Of a stretch of 64,000 nt of DNA, positions 51,164 to 60,353 are shown piece by piece. A program made the translations under genes and the position numbers. Position 1 is the stretch's first letter; each line of letters starts with the position of its first letter. The stretch is from NCBI RefSeq assembly GCF_008807375.1, contig NZ_CP043311.1:724001-788000 (forward strand), in the 5' to 3' direction. The notes under the pieces were generated by a model. It saw only the letters and a list, made by a program, of their open reading frames with translations, made no database searches and was not told the origin of the DNA. This DNA comes from Pseudomonas lalkuanensis (lineage in GTDB: Bacteria; Pseudomonadota; Gammaproteobacteria; Pseudomonadales; Pseudomonadaceae).

Positions 51164-51712
51164 TCAGGGCAGGGGCGAGAAGGGCGAGCCGCCGTCGGCG
51201 GCCTGCAGTTCCAGCAGGTAATTGCGGAAGATCTGGCCCAGCACCTGGGTGGCGATTTCCAGCTCATCGCTGCGCATCTGCGCGGCCACCAGGTCGGCGC
51301 TGTCCATTGCTTCGTCCGAACCGTTCACCGCAGCCATTTTCAGCACGATGTAGGCCTGCACATTGTTGGCCGGTACGCCTTCGCCCCTGAAGAACATGTT
51401 GCCCAGGCGCAACTGGGCCTGGGCATGGCCTTTCAGGGAGGCTTGCTCGAACCATTGCAGGGCCTGGGCCAGGTCACGCGGGGTGCGCTTGCCGTCGTAG
51501 TAGAACTCGCCGAGCTCGTACTGAGCTTCGGCGTCGCCGCCCTTGGCGGCCTGTTGGCAGGCGGAAACGGCTTCCGAGAGGTTTTCCGGCAGGCTGTTCA
51601 GGTTGCAGCGGCCGGTTGCGGGGATCAGCAAGGAGTTGCCGCCGGCATTGGCCAGCAGCGGGAGGAAAAGCAACAGGCTGCCCAGGATCAGGGTTCGGCC
51701 GGTGCGGTTCAT
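51164..51712 (-). CDS. Secreted Sel1-like repeat (TPR) protein
   Basis: Periplasmic protein of 182 residues with a signal peptide MNRTGRTLILGSLLLFLPLL ending near ANAGG, then Sel1-like repeats: AEAQYELGEFYYDGKRTPRD, AQAQLRLGNMFFRGEGVPAN and a less regular third. Such repeats mediate protein contacts; partner unknown. ATG 51712 is used rather than a GTG nine bases upstream. Confidence 0.82.
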   Translation of the reverse strand: MNRTGRTLILGSLLLFLPLLANAGGNSLLIPATGRCNLNSLPENLSEAVSACQQAAKGGDAEAQYELGEFYYDGKRTPRDLAQALQWFEQASLKGHAQAQLRLGNMFFRGEGVPANNVQAYIVLKMAAVNGSDEAMDSADLVAAQMRSDELEIATQVLGQIFRNYLLELQAADGGSPFSPLP

Positions 51713-51805
51713 GGGGATCACAGCGCCTCGGAAGCAATGCGGGCATCATGCCCGGCCGGCGAGAAACGCGCCGACCGTCACATTATGAAATAAGCCGGGG
51801 CGATC

Positions 51806-52453
51806 TTACAAAGCCTTTACTTTGTTTGCGTTCGGCTCGGTGCCGTGAAGGTGCAGGAGCAGCCAGGTCATCAGCGGATAGGCGGGGGTGAGCAGGGCGT
51901 GGAACAGGTCGACGCGGCGTAAAGGACCGATAAAACCATCGGTTCCCACCACCAGCCCGGCAACGAGGAACAGGCCGATGACCGCCAGGGCCGCCAGCAG
52001 CGGCAGGGGCTGCTCCGGCAGCCTGCCCAGGCCCGCCAGCAGGATCAGCGCGAAGGCGGCGAGACTCAGCAGCAGCCGGTACTCGGCCGTCACGCCAAAG
52101 CGCCGAGCCAGTTCGAAGAATACGCACAAGCCGATTATCAGGCGGCCCCAGCCGGCGCGGCTCCAGGTCGCGCCTCGGGCGAAGGCGAAGACGGCCAGGG
52201 CGACCAGCGGCAGGGCGAGGAAGGTCCCGGCCTGGCTGAGCAGGCTGTGGATTTCGCGCCAGGAAGGATCGAGGGAAAAGCGCACCATCCCGCACAGGGC
52301 TGCCGCGGCCGGGATCAGCACCCCGAGCAGGGCACAGAACCAGGCTGGGCGCTCTCCGTCGGTGAACGCCTTGCCCGCCTGGACCAACGCGAAGGCGCTG
52401 GCCAGGCAGGCGAGGGCGAGAATGCCGTCGGAGAGGGCGGTGCTGTATTGCAT
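51806..52453 (-). CDS. Predicted multi-pass membrane protein
   Basis: Hydrophobic protein of 215 residues with about seven membrane segments and no recognisable catalytic motif. The ATG overlaps the hemL stop codon by one base (TGATG), so it is probably made with HemL. It is conserved at this place in pseudomonads as far as I recall, with no assigned role. Confidence 0.75.
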   Translation of the reverse strand: MQYSTALSDGILALACLASAFALVQAGKAFTDGERPAWFCALLGVLIPAAAALCGMVRFSLDPSWREIHSLLSQAGTFLALPLVALAVFAFARGATWSRAGWGRLIIGLCVFFELARRFGVTAEYRLLLSLAAFALILLAGLGRLPEQPLPLLAALAVIGLFLVAGLVVGTDGFIGPLRRVDLFHALLTPAYPLMTWLLLHLHGTEPNANKVKAL

Positions 52454-53742
52454 CAGGCCTGCTTGAGCTTGGCGAAGGCGCGCTCGGCAGCGTCCAGGGT
52501 GATCGCCAGCTCCTTGTCGCCGTGGGCGATGGAGGTGAAGCCTGCCTCGTAGGCGCTCGGCGCCAGGTACACGCCGCCATCCAGCATCAGGTGGAAGAAT
52601 CGCTTGAAGCGCTCGGCATCGCTGGCCATCACGTCCTGGAAGGTGACGATGTCGTCGGCACCGCTGAAGTAGAGGCCGAACATGCCGCCCGCCTGGGTGG
52701 TGACGAAAGGAATGCCGGCGGCATCGGCGCGCTGCTGCAGGCCGTCGAGCATGCGGGTGGTGTAGTCGGTTAGCTCGGCGTGGAAGCCCGGGCGGCTGAT
52801 CAGCTTCAGCGTGGTCAGACCGGCGGCCATGGCCAGTGGGTTACCGGACAGGGTGCCGGCCTGGTAGACCGGGCCCAGCGGGGCGATGTGCGACATGATT
52901 TCGCGTTTGCCGCCGAAGCAGCCGACCGGCATGCCGCCGCCGATGATCTTGCCGAAGGTGGAAAGGTCCGGGGTGATGCCGTAATACGCCTGGGCGCCGC
53001 CGAGGGCCACGCGGAAGCCAGTCATCACTTCGTCGAAGATCAGCACCACGCCGTGCTTGTCGCACAGGCTGCGCAGGCCTTGGAGGAAGCCCGGGGCCGG
53101 CGGCACGCAGTTCATGTTGCCGGCTACCGGCTCGACGATGATGCACGCCACTTCCTTGCCCACGTCGGCCAGGGTCTTCTCCACGGCGTCGATGTCGTTG
53201 AATGGCAGGGTCAGGGTGTGCTGGGCGAAGGCTGCCGGCACGCCCGGGGAGCTGGGCACGCCCAGGGTCAGGGCGCCGGAGCCGGCTTTCACCAGCAGGG
53301 AATCGGAGTGGCCGTGGTAGCAGCCTTCGAATTTGATGATGCTATCGCGGCCGGTGTAGCCACGGGCCAGGCGGATGGCGCTCATGGTGGCTTCGGTGCC
53401 GGAGCTGACCATGCGCACCATTTCCATGGACGGCACCAGGGAGCAGACCAGGTCGGCCATTTCCACTTCCAGCGCGGTCGGGGCGCCGTAGGACAGGCCG
53501 TGGTCCAGTTGCTTGCGCACTGCGTCCAGGACGTCCGGATGGCTGTGGCCGAGGATCATCGGACCCCAGGAGCCCACGTAGTCCACGTAGCGCTTGTCGT
53601 CCTCGTCCGTCACGTAGGCGCCTTCCGCGTGCTTGAAGAACAGCGGGGTGCCGCCGACGCTCTTGAAGGCGCGGACCGGCGAGTTGACGCCACCGGGGAT
53701 ATGTTTCTGGGCGTTGGCGAACAGGGTTTCGGAGCGGGACAT
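52453..53742 (-). CDS. hemL: Glutamate-1-semialdehyde 2,1-aminomutase HemL
   Basis: PLP enzyme converting glutamate-1-semialdehyde to 5-aminolevulinate for tetrapyrrole synthesis; heme and, indirectly, the cobalamin used by EutBC depend on it. The 429-residue product begins [20 protein letters not shown] and has [20 protein letters not shown], the cofactor aspartate in [11 protein letters not shown] and PLP lysine K265 in [18 protein letters not shown] 53742 has AGAGACCTGCC upstream. It follows thiE by 31 bases. Confidence 0.97.
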   Translation of the reverse strand: MSRSETLFANAQKHIPGGVNSPVRAFKSVGGTPLFFKHAEGAYVTDEDDKRYVDYVGSWGPMILGHSHPDVLDAVRKQLDHGLSYGAPTALEVEMADLVCSLVPSMEMVRMVSSGTEATMSAIRLARGYTGRDSIIKFEGCYHGHSDSLLVKAGSGALTLGVPSSPGVPAAFAQHTLTLPFNDIDAVEKTLADVGKEVACIIVEPVAGNMNCVPPAPGFLQGLRSLCDKHGVVLIFDEVMTGFRVALGGAQAYYGITPDLSTFGKIIGGGMPVGCFGGKREIMSHIAPLGPVYQAGTLSGNPLAMAAGLTTLKLISRPGFHAELTDYTTRMLDGLQQRADAAGIPFVTTQAGGMFGLYFSGADDIVTFQDVMASDAERFKRFFHLMLDGGVYLAPSAYEAGFTSIAHGDKELAITLDAAERAFAKLKQA

Positions 53743-53773
53743 GGCAGGTCTCTCTTTCAAGCGAATTCGGGGG

Positions 53774-54403
53774 TCAGGCGGCGCCGAACAGGGCGCTGAA
53801 GGCACGGGCGCGGCGTTCCACCTCGGCGGCCGAGTCGGCGCCGAACAGCGCATGGATCACCGCCACCATGCTGGCGCCACGGGCGATCAGCTCGGGGGCG
53901 TTTTCCAGGGTCACGCCGCCAATGGCGACGATCGGCGACTGGAAACGCTGCCTGGCCTGCTCCAGCAGATCCAGGGTGGCGGCGGGTGCGCCCGGCTTGG
54001 TCTGGGAATTGTAGAAGCGGCCGAAGGCGATGTAGCTGGCGCCTTCCTTGAGCGCCGCGGCAGCCAGGTCGAGGCTGGCGTGGCAGGTGCCGCCGATGAT
54101 GGCCTGGCGGCCGAGCAGGGCGCGTGCCGCTGCCAGGGATCCGTCGCCCTGTCCCAGGTGCAGGCCGACGCCGAGGCGCGCGGCGAGTTCGGCGTCATCG
54201 TTGATGATCAGCTGGGCGCCGTAGCGGGTGCAGAGTTCGCCCAGGGCTTCCGCCTCGCGCAGGCGACGGGCTTCATCACTGGACTTGTCGCGGTACTGCA
54301 GCAGCCTGGCGCCGCCCTTCAGCGCCGCTTCGACGTAGGGCAGCAGCTTGCCGCCAGCCAGCAACTGGCTGTCGGTGATGGCGTAGAGGCCGCGCAGTTT
54401 CAT
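53774..54403 (-). CDS. thiE: Thiamine-phosphate synthase ThiE
   Basis: Joins the pyrimidine and thiazole phosphates to make thiamine phosphate. The 209-residue TIM-barrel protein has [40 protein letters not shown] and [20 protein letters not shown] with the phosphate-binding [20 protein letters not shown]. It overlaps thiD by four bases (ATGA). Confidence 0.96.
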   Translation of the reverse strand: MKLRGLYAITDSQLLAGGKLLPYVEAALKGGARLLQYRDKSSDEARRLREAEALGELCTRYGAQLIINDDAELAARLGVGLHLGQGDGSLAAARALLGRQAIIGGTCHASLDLAAAALKEGASYIAFGRFYNSQTKPGAPAATLDLLEQARQRFQSPIVAIGGVTLENAPELIARGASMVAVIHALFGADSAAEVERRARAFSALFGAA

Positions 54404-55197
54404 TGGCAGAAGTCCAGCGGCAGGCGGCGCGGCACGTACTGGCCGTGACCGGGTTGTTCGGCATCGCGCAGGGTGCGCCAGGTGTAGTCGAGGGCGCTGC
54501 GTACCGCGCTGGACAGTTCTTCGCCCAGGGCGAGGCGGCCGGCGAGGGCGCTGGCCAGGGTGCAGCCCGAGCCGTGGTAGCTGCCGGGCAGCCGCTGGCA
54601 GGTGTAGGTGAAGCGCCCGCCGTCCCGGGTGTACAGGCGGTTGTGCACCTCAGTCTCGTCGCCGTGGCCGCCGGTGATCAGCAGGTTGTGGCAGAAGGGC
54701 AGGAGCTTTTCCGCGCACTCGTCCGGAGTGCCTTCCGGCAGTTCGGCGAGGATGCGTGCTTCCGGCAGGTTCGGGGTAGCAATGGCGGCTACCGGGAGCA
54801 GGCGCTCGCGGATCGCGTAACCCACTTCGTCCTTGCCCAGTGCACCGCCGCCGCCAGCGCGCAGTACCGGGTCGCAGACCAGCGGTATGCCCGGCAGGGA
54901 TTGCATGATCTCCAGCACGGTTTCGACCATCTGCACCGAGCCGAGCATGCCCAGCTTGACGGCAGCCACCGGCAGGTCGGCGATCACGGCATTGGCCTGG
55001 GCCAGCACCCATTCGCGGTCGAGGACGCGGAAGTCGGAAACGTTGACGGTATCCTGCACGGTCAGGGCGGTCACGGCCGGGGCAGCGTGGCAGCCTTGTG
55101 CGATCAGGGCTTCGATATCCGCCTGGAGGCCGGCGCCACCACTGGGGTCGTGGCCGGACAGGCAAAGGACTACGGGGCGAGAGTTGGTCGTTTTCAT
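54400..55197 (-). CDS. thiD: Hydroxymethylpyrimidine/phosphomethylpyrimidine kinase ThiD
   Basis: Phosphorylates HMP and HMP-phosphate to provide the pyrimidine for ThiE. The 265-residue ribokinase-fold protein has [20 protein letters not shown] at the start and the anion-hole motif [20 protein letters not shown] near the end. It overlaps thiE by four bases. No TPP riboswitch consensus is seen in the 252-base region before it, which is shared with the divergent ladS. Confidence 0.96.
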   Translation of the reverse strand: MKTTNSRPVVLCLSGHDPSGGAGLQADIEALIAQGCHAAPAVTALTVQDTVNVSDFRVLDREWVLAQANAVIADLPVAAVKLGMLGSVQMVETVLEIMQSLPGIPLVCDPVLRAGGGGALGKDEVGYAIRERLLPVAAIATPNLPEARILAELPEGTPDECAEKLLPFCHNLLITGGHGDETEVHNRLYTRDGGRFTYTCQRLPGSYHGSGCTLASALAGRLALGEELSSAVRSALDYTWRTLRDAEQPGHGQYVPRRLPLDFCQ

Positions 55198-55449
55198 GGT
55201 CGGCGAGCTTACCACTAAACACCTTGCCGGACCGCACTGGCGGCGCTTTGCCTCAGGTGCTCCTGGCGCGGCTGCGCCGGGCGGGCTGCAATGCGCGGAA
55301 TAGAGCCACTCCGCTGTGATGGCAATGTGCAGCTTTCAGCCGCTCTGCGCTGTGCTAGAGTTCAGTTTTCGAACAACCTGGCCCTGCATGGCGCGTCGGA
55401 TGAGGAGGTGGGGCTCCGGGACGCGGTCAAGCGGCCATTGCGGGGCTGC

Positions 55450-57846
55450 ATGCGTACCCTCCTTTTCCTGACCCTTTGCCTGCTCGCGGGCCTGGCCAAT
55501 GCCGTGGAGTTCGACGAGCAGCTGCGCAGCCTCTCGCTGGGCCAGCACATGGACGTATTCGAAGATGTTCGTGGCGATGCCGAAATCGACGACATCACCT
55601 CTCCCGCCCTGGACAGCAGCTTCCGCCGCAATGACAAGCCCGTGCTCAATGCCGGCTATTCGCGCTCGGTGTTCTGGCTGCGCGTCGACCTTGACTACCG
55701 TCCGCGCGAGCTCGGCGGCCAGCAGGTCTGGCTGCTGGAGCTGGCCTACCCGCCGCTGGACCACCTCGACCTCTACCTGCCCGATGGCCAGGGCGGCTTC
55801 CGCCTCGCCCAGCGCACGGGGGATTCGCTGCCGTTCGACAGCCGGCAGATCAGGCAGAACAACTACGTCTTCAGCGTCGACCTGCAGCCCAACCAGCCCA
55901 AGCGCATCTACCTGCGCATGCAGAGCGAGGGCTCGATCCAGGCGCCGCTGACCCTCTGGTCGCCCCGGGCCTTCCTCGAGGAGCAGCCGGAACGCATCTA
56001 CGTGCTCGGCATCATCTATGGCGTGTTGCTGGTGATGCTGTTCTACAACCTGTTCATCTATCTCAGCGTCCGCGACACCAGCTACCTCTATTACATCCTC
56101 TATATAGGCTCCTTCGGGCTGTACCAGATTTCGGTCAACGGTGCCGGAATCCAGTACCTCTGGCCGGACAACCCGTGGTGGGCCAACGCGTCGACACCCT
56201 TCCTGATCGGTTCGGCGGCGCTGTTCGGCTGCCAGTTCGCGCGCAGCTTCCTGCATACGGCCGACCACAGCCCCTGGGTCGATCGCGCCCTGCTCGGCCT
56301 GATGGCCCTGGGCGGGCTGGCGATGGTCCTGGCGCTGACCGCCAGCTACGGCCTGGCCCTGCGCCTGGCCACCTCGCTGGCGCTGATCTTCACCGTGGTG
56401 ATCTTCTCCGCCGGCGTACTGGCCTGGCTGCGCGGCATGCGCGTGGCGCGCTACTTCATCATCGCCTGGAGCGCGTTCCTCCTCGGTGGCGCCGTCAACA
56501 CCCTGATGGTTCTGGGCTACCTGCCGAATATCTTCTTCACCATGTACGCCAGCCAGATCGGCTCGGCGCTGGAAGTGGGGCTGCTGTCGCTGGCCCTGGC
56601 CGACCGCATCAACGCCATGAAGGAAGAGCGCGCGCGAATCCTCCAGGATGCCGGGCGCAAGCTGGAAGCGCTCAACCAGGAACTGGCCAACAGCAACCGC
56701 CTGAAGGACGAGTTCCTCGCCACTGTCACCCACGAACTGCGCACCCCGATGAATGGCGTCATCGGCTCGCTGGAACTGATGCAGACCCTGCCGCTGCACG
56801 AAGAGCTGGAGCAGTACCAGCGCACGGCGTCCGGTTCGGCGCGGGACATGATGCGGCTGGTCAACGACATCCTCGCGATGACTGAACTGCAGGCCGGCAA
56901 GCTCTACCCGCGACGGGAACCCTTCAGCCTGCGCGGCCTGGCGGACAGCCTGCGAGTGCAGTACGGCCCGCGCGCGCAGGAGAAAGGGCTGGCCTTCGAT
57001 CTGGAACTCGACCATCGCCTGCCCGATACCCTGGAGGGCGACGCCGGCAAGCTGGCCCAGACGCTTGGCTACCTGCTGGACAACGCCATCAAGTTCACCA
57101 GCCGCGGCAGCGTTGGCCTGAAGATCAGCGGCCAGGAGCCTGTCGATGGCAGTCTGGCGTTGCGCATCGAGGTCACGGACACCGGCATCGGCTTTTCCGC
57201 CCCGCCGGACGGGCTGATCTATCGGCACTTCTATCAGCTCGACGGTTCCATGACCCGCGAGTACGGCGGCCTCGGCATTGGACTCGCCCTCAGCCAGCAA
57301 CTGGTGGCGCTGCTCGGCGGCAAGCTTTCCCACCAGTCCCAGCCAGGCCTTGGCAGCACCTTTATCCTGGAGCTGAATGTCTCCTTGCCGGCCCAGGCAC
57401 AGGTCGTGCCCATGCGCCGTCCCGGCGGCCAGCCCTTGCGTCGGCCGGAGCAGTGCACCGTGCTGGTGGTGGAAGACAATGCCATCAACCAGCTGGTGAC
57501 CCGCGGCATGCTGCTCAAGCTTGGCTACCGCGTGCGTACGGCTGACAACGGCGCTGAAGCGCTGGAGCAGATCCGCCGCGAGCCCATCGATGCCGTGCTG
57601 CTGGACTGCCAGATGCCGGTGATGGACGGTTTTGCCACCTGCCGAGCCCTGCGCGCCATGCCCGGTTGCGCCGACCTGCCGGTGCTGGCCATCACCGCTC
57701 ACAGCCACAGCGGCGATCGCGAACGCTGCCTGGCGGCCGGCATGAGCGACTACATGGCCAAGCCGGTGAAGTTCGAGGAGCTGCGCACCTTGCTCCACGA
57801 CTGGCTGCTGTGCAAGCCGGTCGAGTCCATCCGTTCAGTGACCTGA
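55450..57846 (+). CDS. ladS: Hybrid sensor histidine kinase LadS
   Basis: Calcium- and surface-responsive sensor that in P. aeruginosa feeds the GacS/GacA-RsmYZ pathway and favours biofilm. The 798-residue protein has a cleavable-looking signal (about 1-18), a periplasmic 7TMR-DISMED2 domain (about 25-175), seven membrane segments (about 183-385), HisKA with H428 in FLATVTHELRTPMNG, HATPase boxes (LLDNAIKFT, DTGIGF, GLGIGLAL) and a receiver domain with D719 in LLDCQMPVMDGF. Length and layout match P. aeruginosa LadS (795). ATG 55450 is chosen because it begins the signal peptide. Confidence 0.93.
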   Translation: MRTLLFLTLCLLAGLANAVEFDEQLRSLSLGQHMDVFEDVRGDAEIDDITSPALDSSFRRNDKPVLNAGYSRSVFWLRVDLDYRPRELGGQQVWLLELAYPPLDHLDLYLPDGQGGFRLAQRTGDSLPFDSRQIRQNNYVFSVDLQPNQPKRIYLRMQSEGSIQAPLTLWSPRAFLEEQPERIYVLGIIYGVLLVMLFYNLFIYLSVRDTSYLYYILYIGSFGLYQISVNGAGIQYLWPDNPWWANASTPFLIGSAALFGCQFARSFLHTADHSPWVDRALLGLMALGGLAMVLALTASYGLALRLATSLALIFTVVIFSAGVLAWLRGMRVARYFIIAWSAFLLGGAVNTLMVLGYLPNIFFTMYASQIGSALEVGLLSLALADRINAMKEERARILQDAGRKLEALNQELANSNRLKDEFLATVTHELRTPMNGVIGSLELMQTLPLHEELEQYQRTASGSARDMMRLVNDILAMTELQAGKLYPRREPFSLRGLADSLRVQYGPRAQEKGLAFDLELDHRLPDTLEGDAGKLAQTLGYLLDNAIKFTSRGSVGLKISGQEPVDGSLALRIEVTDTGIGFSAPPDGLIYRHFYQLDGSMTREYGGLGIGLALSQQLVALLGGKLSHQSQPGLGSTFILELNVSLPAQAQVVPMRRPGGQPLRRPEQCTVLVVEDNAINQLVTRGMLLKLGYRVRTADNGAEALEQIRREPIDAVLLDCQMPVMDGFATCRALRAMPGCADLPVLAITAHSHSGDRERCLAAGMSDYMAKPVKFEELRTLLHDWLLCKPVESIRSVT

Positions 57847-57926
57847 ATGTTTGCCGCGCGGCTGGTTCGCCGCTGATCTGCGACGCAAATGCCATCAGGC
57901 GCGGCATTTATCCCGCTTTCTGCAAA

Positions 57927-57970
57927 GTCTGAATCCTGATTCACTGAATGAAGTGAATCAGGATTCAGAC
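57927..57970. promoter_or_regulatory. Double palindromic TetR operator covering the tetR ribosome site
   Basis: Perfect 18-base arms (57927-57944 and 57953-57970) with an 8-base spacer form a 44-base palindrome ending one base before the tetR ATG. Each arm holds its own palindrome, TGAATCCTGATTCA (57930-57943) and TGAATCAGGATTCA (57954-57967), with centres 24 bases apart, as expected for two regulator dimers. The only plausible ribosome site, AGGA at 57960-57963, lies in the right arm, so transcription from upstream would bury it in a hairpin. Confidence 0.8.
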
Positions 57971-57971
57971 C

Positions 57972-58619
57972 ATGGCCTACCGCACCACCGCTTCCCGGAT
58001 CGACCGTGACCAGGCGCTACGCAGCCGTATCCTCGCCTGCGCCCATGCGCGGGTGGTGGAGGGCGGGTTCGCGGCGCTGACCATGCAGGCCCTGGCCGAG
58101 GACGTCGGCATCGCCACCGGCAGCCTGTATCGCCACTTCGGCAACAAGGGCGAGTTGGCGGCCGAGGTCTTCGCCCGCGCCAGCCAGTTGGAAGTGGACA
58201 GCCTGGCCGACGTGCTGTGCGGTGAAGGTTCCGCCGCGGAGCGCCTGGCTCGTGGCTTGCGCCAGTTCGCCGCGCGCGCCTGGCATAGCCGGCGGCTGGC
58301 GTTCGCCCTGATCGCCGAACCGGTGGACCCGGAAGTCGACGAGCAGCGCCTGCTCTACCGCGAAGCCTACGCCGAACTGTTCTGCCGCCTGCTGGAGGAC
58401 GGCCGTGCCCGCGGCGAATTCCAGGTTCCCTCGATTTCCCTGACCGCAGCCTGCCTGGTCGGCGCCATCGCCGAATCCCTGGTAGGTCCGCTGTCGCCCC
58501 CGGCCCGCGCCCTGCGTGAGGCTGGTCAAGGGCCGGACGAACTCGAAACCGTCTGCGCCAACCTCACTACTTTCTGCCTGCGCGCCCTGGGCGCCAGCCA
58601 ACCTGCCCAGGAGACCTGA
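57972..58619 (+). CDS. TetR-family transcriptional regulator
   Basis: Regulator of 215 residues with an N-terminal TetR helix-turn-helix (about 15-60; ALAEDVGIATGSLYRHFGNK) and an all-helical ligand-binding C-terminus. It directly precedes the acyl-CoA dehydrogenase gene (stop and next start one base apart), so it most likely controls itself and that gene through the 44-base palindrome in front of it, with a fatty acyl compound as possible ligand. Ligand is inferred only from context. Confidence 0.9.
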   Translation: MAYRTTASRIDRDQALRSRILACAHARVVEGGFAALTMQALAEDVGIATGSLYRHFGNKGELAAEVFARASQLEVDSLADVLCGEGSAAERLARGLRQFAARAWHSRRLAFALIAEPVDPEVDEQRLLYREAYAELFCRLLEDGRARGEFQVPSISLTAACLVGAIAESLVGPLSPPARALREAGQGPDELETVCANLTTFCLRALGASQPAQET

Positions 58620-58620
58620 G

Positions 58621-60270
58621 ATGAGTCTGCACGAGTTCGCCGAAACCCATGAAGTCATCAACCAGGTGCCGCCACTGGATGGTGCCAACCTCTATCGCGT
58701 CGACCTGCCGCTGCAGGAATGGCTGCACCGTTACCACGGCGGCTGGGCCGAGAGTCGCCTGGACAGCTACGGTGCGTTGGCCGGCGGGCCGCTGATGGCG
58801 GCGGGCTTCCTCGCCAACGAGAACAAGCCGGTGTTCAAGAGCCATGACCGCTATGGGCACCGCATCGACCTGGTGGAGTTCCACCCGGCCTACCACGAAC
58901 TGATGCGTGCCTCCATCGAGAACGGCATCCCGTCCATGCCCTGGACCGATCCGCGCGCGGGTGCCCAGGTGGCTCGTGCCGGCCTCAGCTACCTGCACAG
59001 CCAGGCCGAAGCCGGCACTGGTTGCCCGCTGACCATGACATTCGCCAGCGTGCCGGCCTTGCGCCTGCAGCCGGATATCGCCGAGAAATGGCTGCCGAAG
59101 ATCCTCTCCACCGAGTACGACCCACGCAACCTGCCGATGGAGCAGAAAACCGGCCTGACCATCGGCATGGCGATGACCGAGAAGCAGGGCGGCACCGACG
59201 TGCGCGCCAACACCACCCGCGCCTATCCGGTGGGCATTCCGGGGCCGGGCCAGGCCTACGAATTGGTCGGCCACAAATGGTTCTGCTCGGCGCCCATGTG
59301 CGATGCCTTCCTCACCCTGGCCTACACCGACAAGGGCCTTTCCTGCTTCCTGCTGCCGCGTCATCGCCCGGATGGCAGCCGCAACGAGTTCTATATCCAG
59401 CGCCTGAAGAACAAGCTGGGCAACTGGTCCAACGCCTCCAGCGAAGTGGAATACCGCGGCGCCCTGGCCTGGATGGTGGGAGAGGAGGGGCGCGGCGTAC
59501 CGACCATCATCGAGATGGTCGCGCTCACCCGTTTCGATTGCATGATCGGCTCCAGCGCCCTGATGCGTCAGGCGCTGACCCAGGCCGCCCACCACTGTGC
59601 CTATCGCAAGGTCGGCGGGCGTGTGCTGGCCGAGCAGCCGCTGATGCAGAACGTGCTGGCCGACCTGGCCCTGGAAAGCGAAGCCGCGCTGGCGCTGACC
59701 ATGCGCATGGGCCGCGCGCTGGACAACGCCCACGACGAGCAGGAAGAGAAGTTCGCCCGCCTGGTCACCGCTGTCGGCAAGTACTGGATCTGCAAGCGCG
59801 CCCCGGCAATGATCAACGAGGCCGCCGAGTGCCTGGGTGGTGCTGGCTACGTGGAAGACACCATTCTCCCGCGCCTCTATCGCGAGGCCCCGGTGAACTC
59901 CACCTGGGAAGGTTCAGGCAACGTGCAGTGCCTGGATGTGCTGCGGGCCCTGTCCAAGGAACCGGGCGTACTCGATGCGCTCTTCGCCGAGCTGGGTGAT
60001 GGTCATGGCGATGCGCGCCTGGCGTCCTTCATCGGCAACCTGAAGAAGGGCTTCGCCGACACCGCCGACATCCAGTTCCGCGCTCGCCAGCTCACCGAAG
60101 ACGTAGCTGTGGCCCTGCAAGCCAAGCTGCTGCTGGAGGCCGGCAACACCACTGTTTCCGACGCCTTCATCGGCAGTCGCCTGGCCGGTCATGGCCGTGT
60201 CTACGGCACCCTGCCGCGTGGCGCAGATGCCGAGGCACTGTTGGCGCGCAGCACCCCGCACCTGGCCTGA
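58621..60270 (+). CDS. AidB-like acyl-CoA dehydrogenase
   Basis: FAD-dependent acyl-CoA dehydrogenase family protein of 549 residues, of the AidB type: long N-terminal extension with GAGAxP-like GADPRAG-type region WTDPRAGAQVARAGLSYL, GMAMTEKQGGTDVRANTTRA, LGNWSNASSEVEYRGALAWM and the catalytic-region PVNSTWEGSGNVQCLDVLRA. AidB in E. coli is an alkylation-response flavoprotein with isovaleryl-CoA dehydrogenase activity; the role here may be catabolic. ATG 58621 follows CAGGAGACCTG inside the end of tetR. Confidence 0.9.
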   Translation: MSLHEFAETHEVINQVPPLDGANLYRVDLPLQEWLHRYHGGWAESRLDSYGALAGGPLMAAGFLANENKPVFKSHDRYGHRIDLVEFHPAYHELMRASIENGIPSMPWTDPRAGAQVARAGLSYLHSQAEAGTGCPLTMTFASVPALRLQPDIAEKWLPKILSTEYDPRNLPMEQKTGLTIGMAMTEKQGGTDVRANTTRAYPVGIPGPGQAYELVGHKWFCSAPMCDAFLTLAYTDKGLSCFLLPRHRPDGSRNEFYIQRLKNKLGNWSNASSEVEYRGALAWMVGEEGRGVPTIIEMVALTRFDCMIGSSALMRQALTQAAHHCAYRKVGGRVLAEQPLMQNVLADLALESEAALALTMRMGRALDNAHDEQEEKFARLVTAVGKYWICKRAPAMINEAAECLGGAGYVEDTILPRLYREAPVNSTWEGSGNVQCLDVLRALSKEPGVLDALFAELGDGHGDARLASFIGNLKKGFADTADIQFRARQLTEDVAVALQAKLLLEAGNTTVSDAFIGSRLAGHGRVYGTLPRGADAEALLARSTPHLA

Positions 60271-60353
60271 GAGTTCGTTAACGAACAGCCGCGCGTCGGC
60301 CCTGCCGGGTTAAAAGCAGGCTCCAGCTCACAAGACCGTGAACGGGCTCTGAG

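Noticed and set aside
55198..55449. Possible TPP riboswitch before thiD
   Set aside because: The CTGAGA and ACCTGATCTGG-type consensus blocks are absent in the thiD leader; the CTGAGA-like run in the phnW gap (near 11738) also lacks the rest of the TPP structure.
60273..60286. GTTCGTTAACGAAC palindrome between the dehydrogenase and MFS genes
   Set aside because: A 14-base palindrome without loop or T-run is a poor terminator; it may be an operator but no adjacent promoter supports this.
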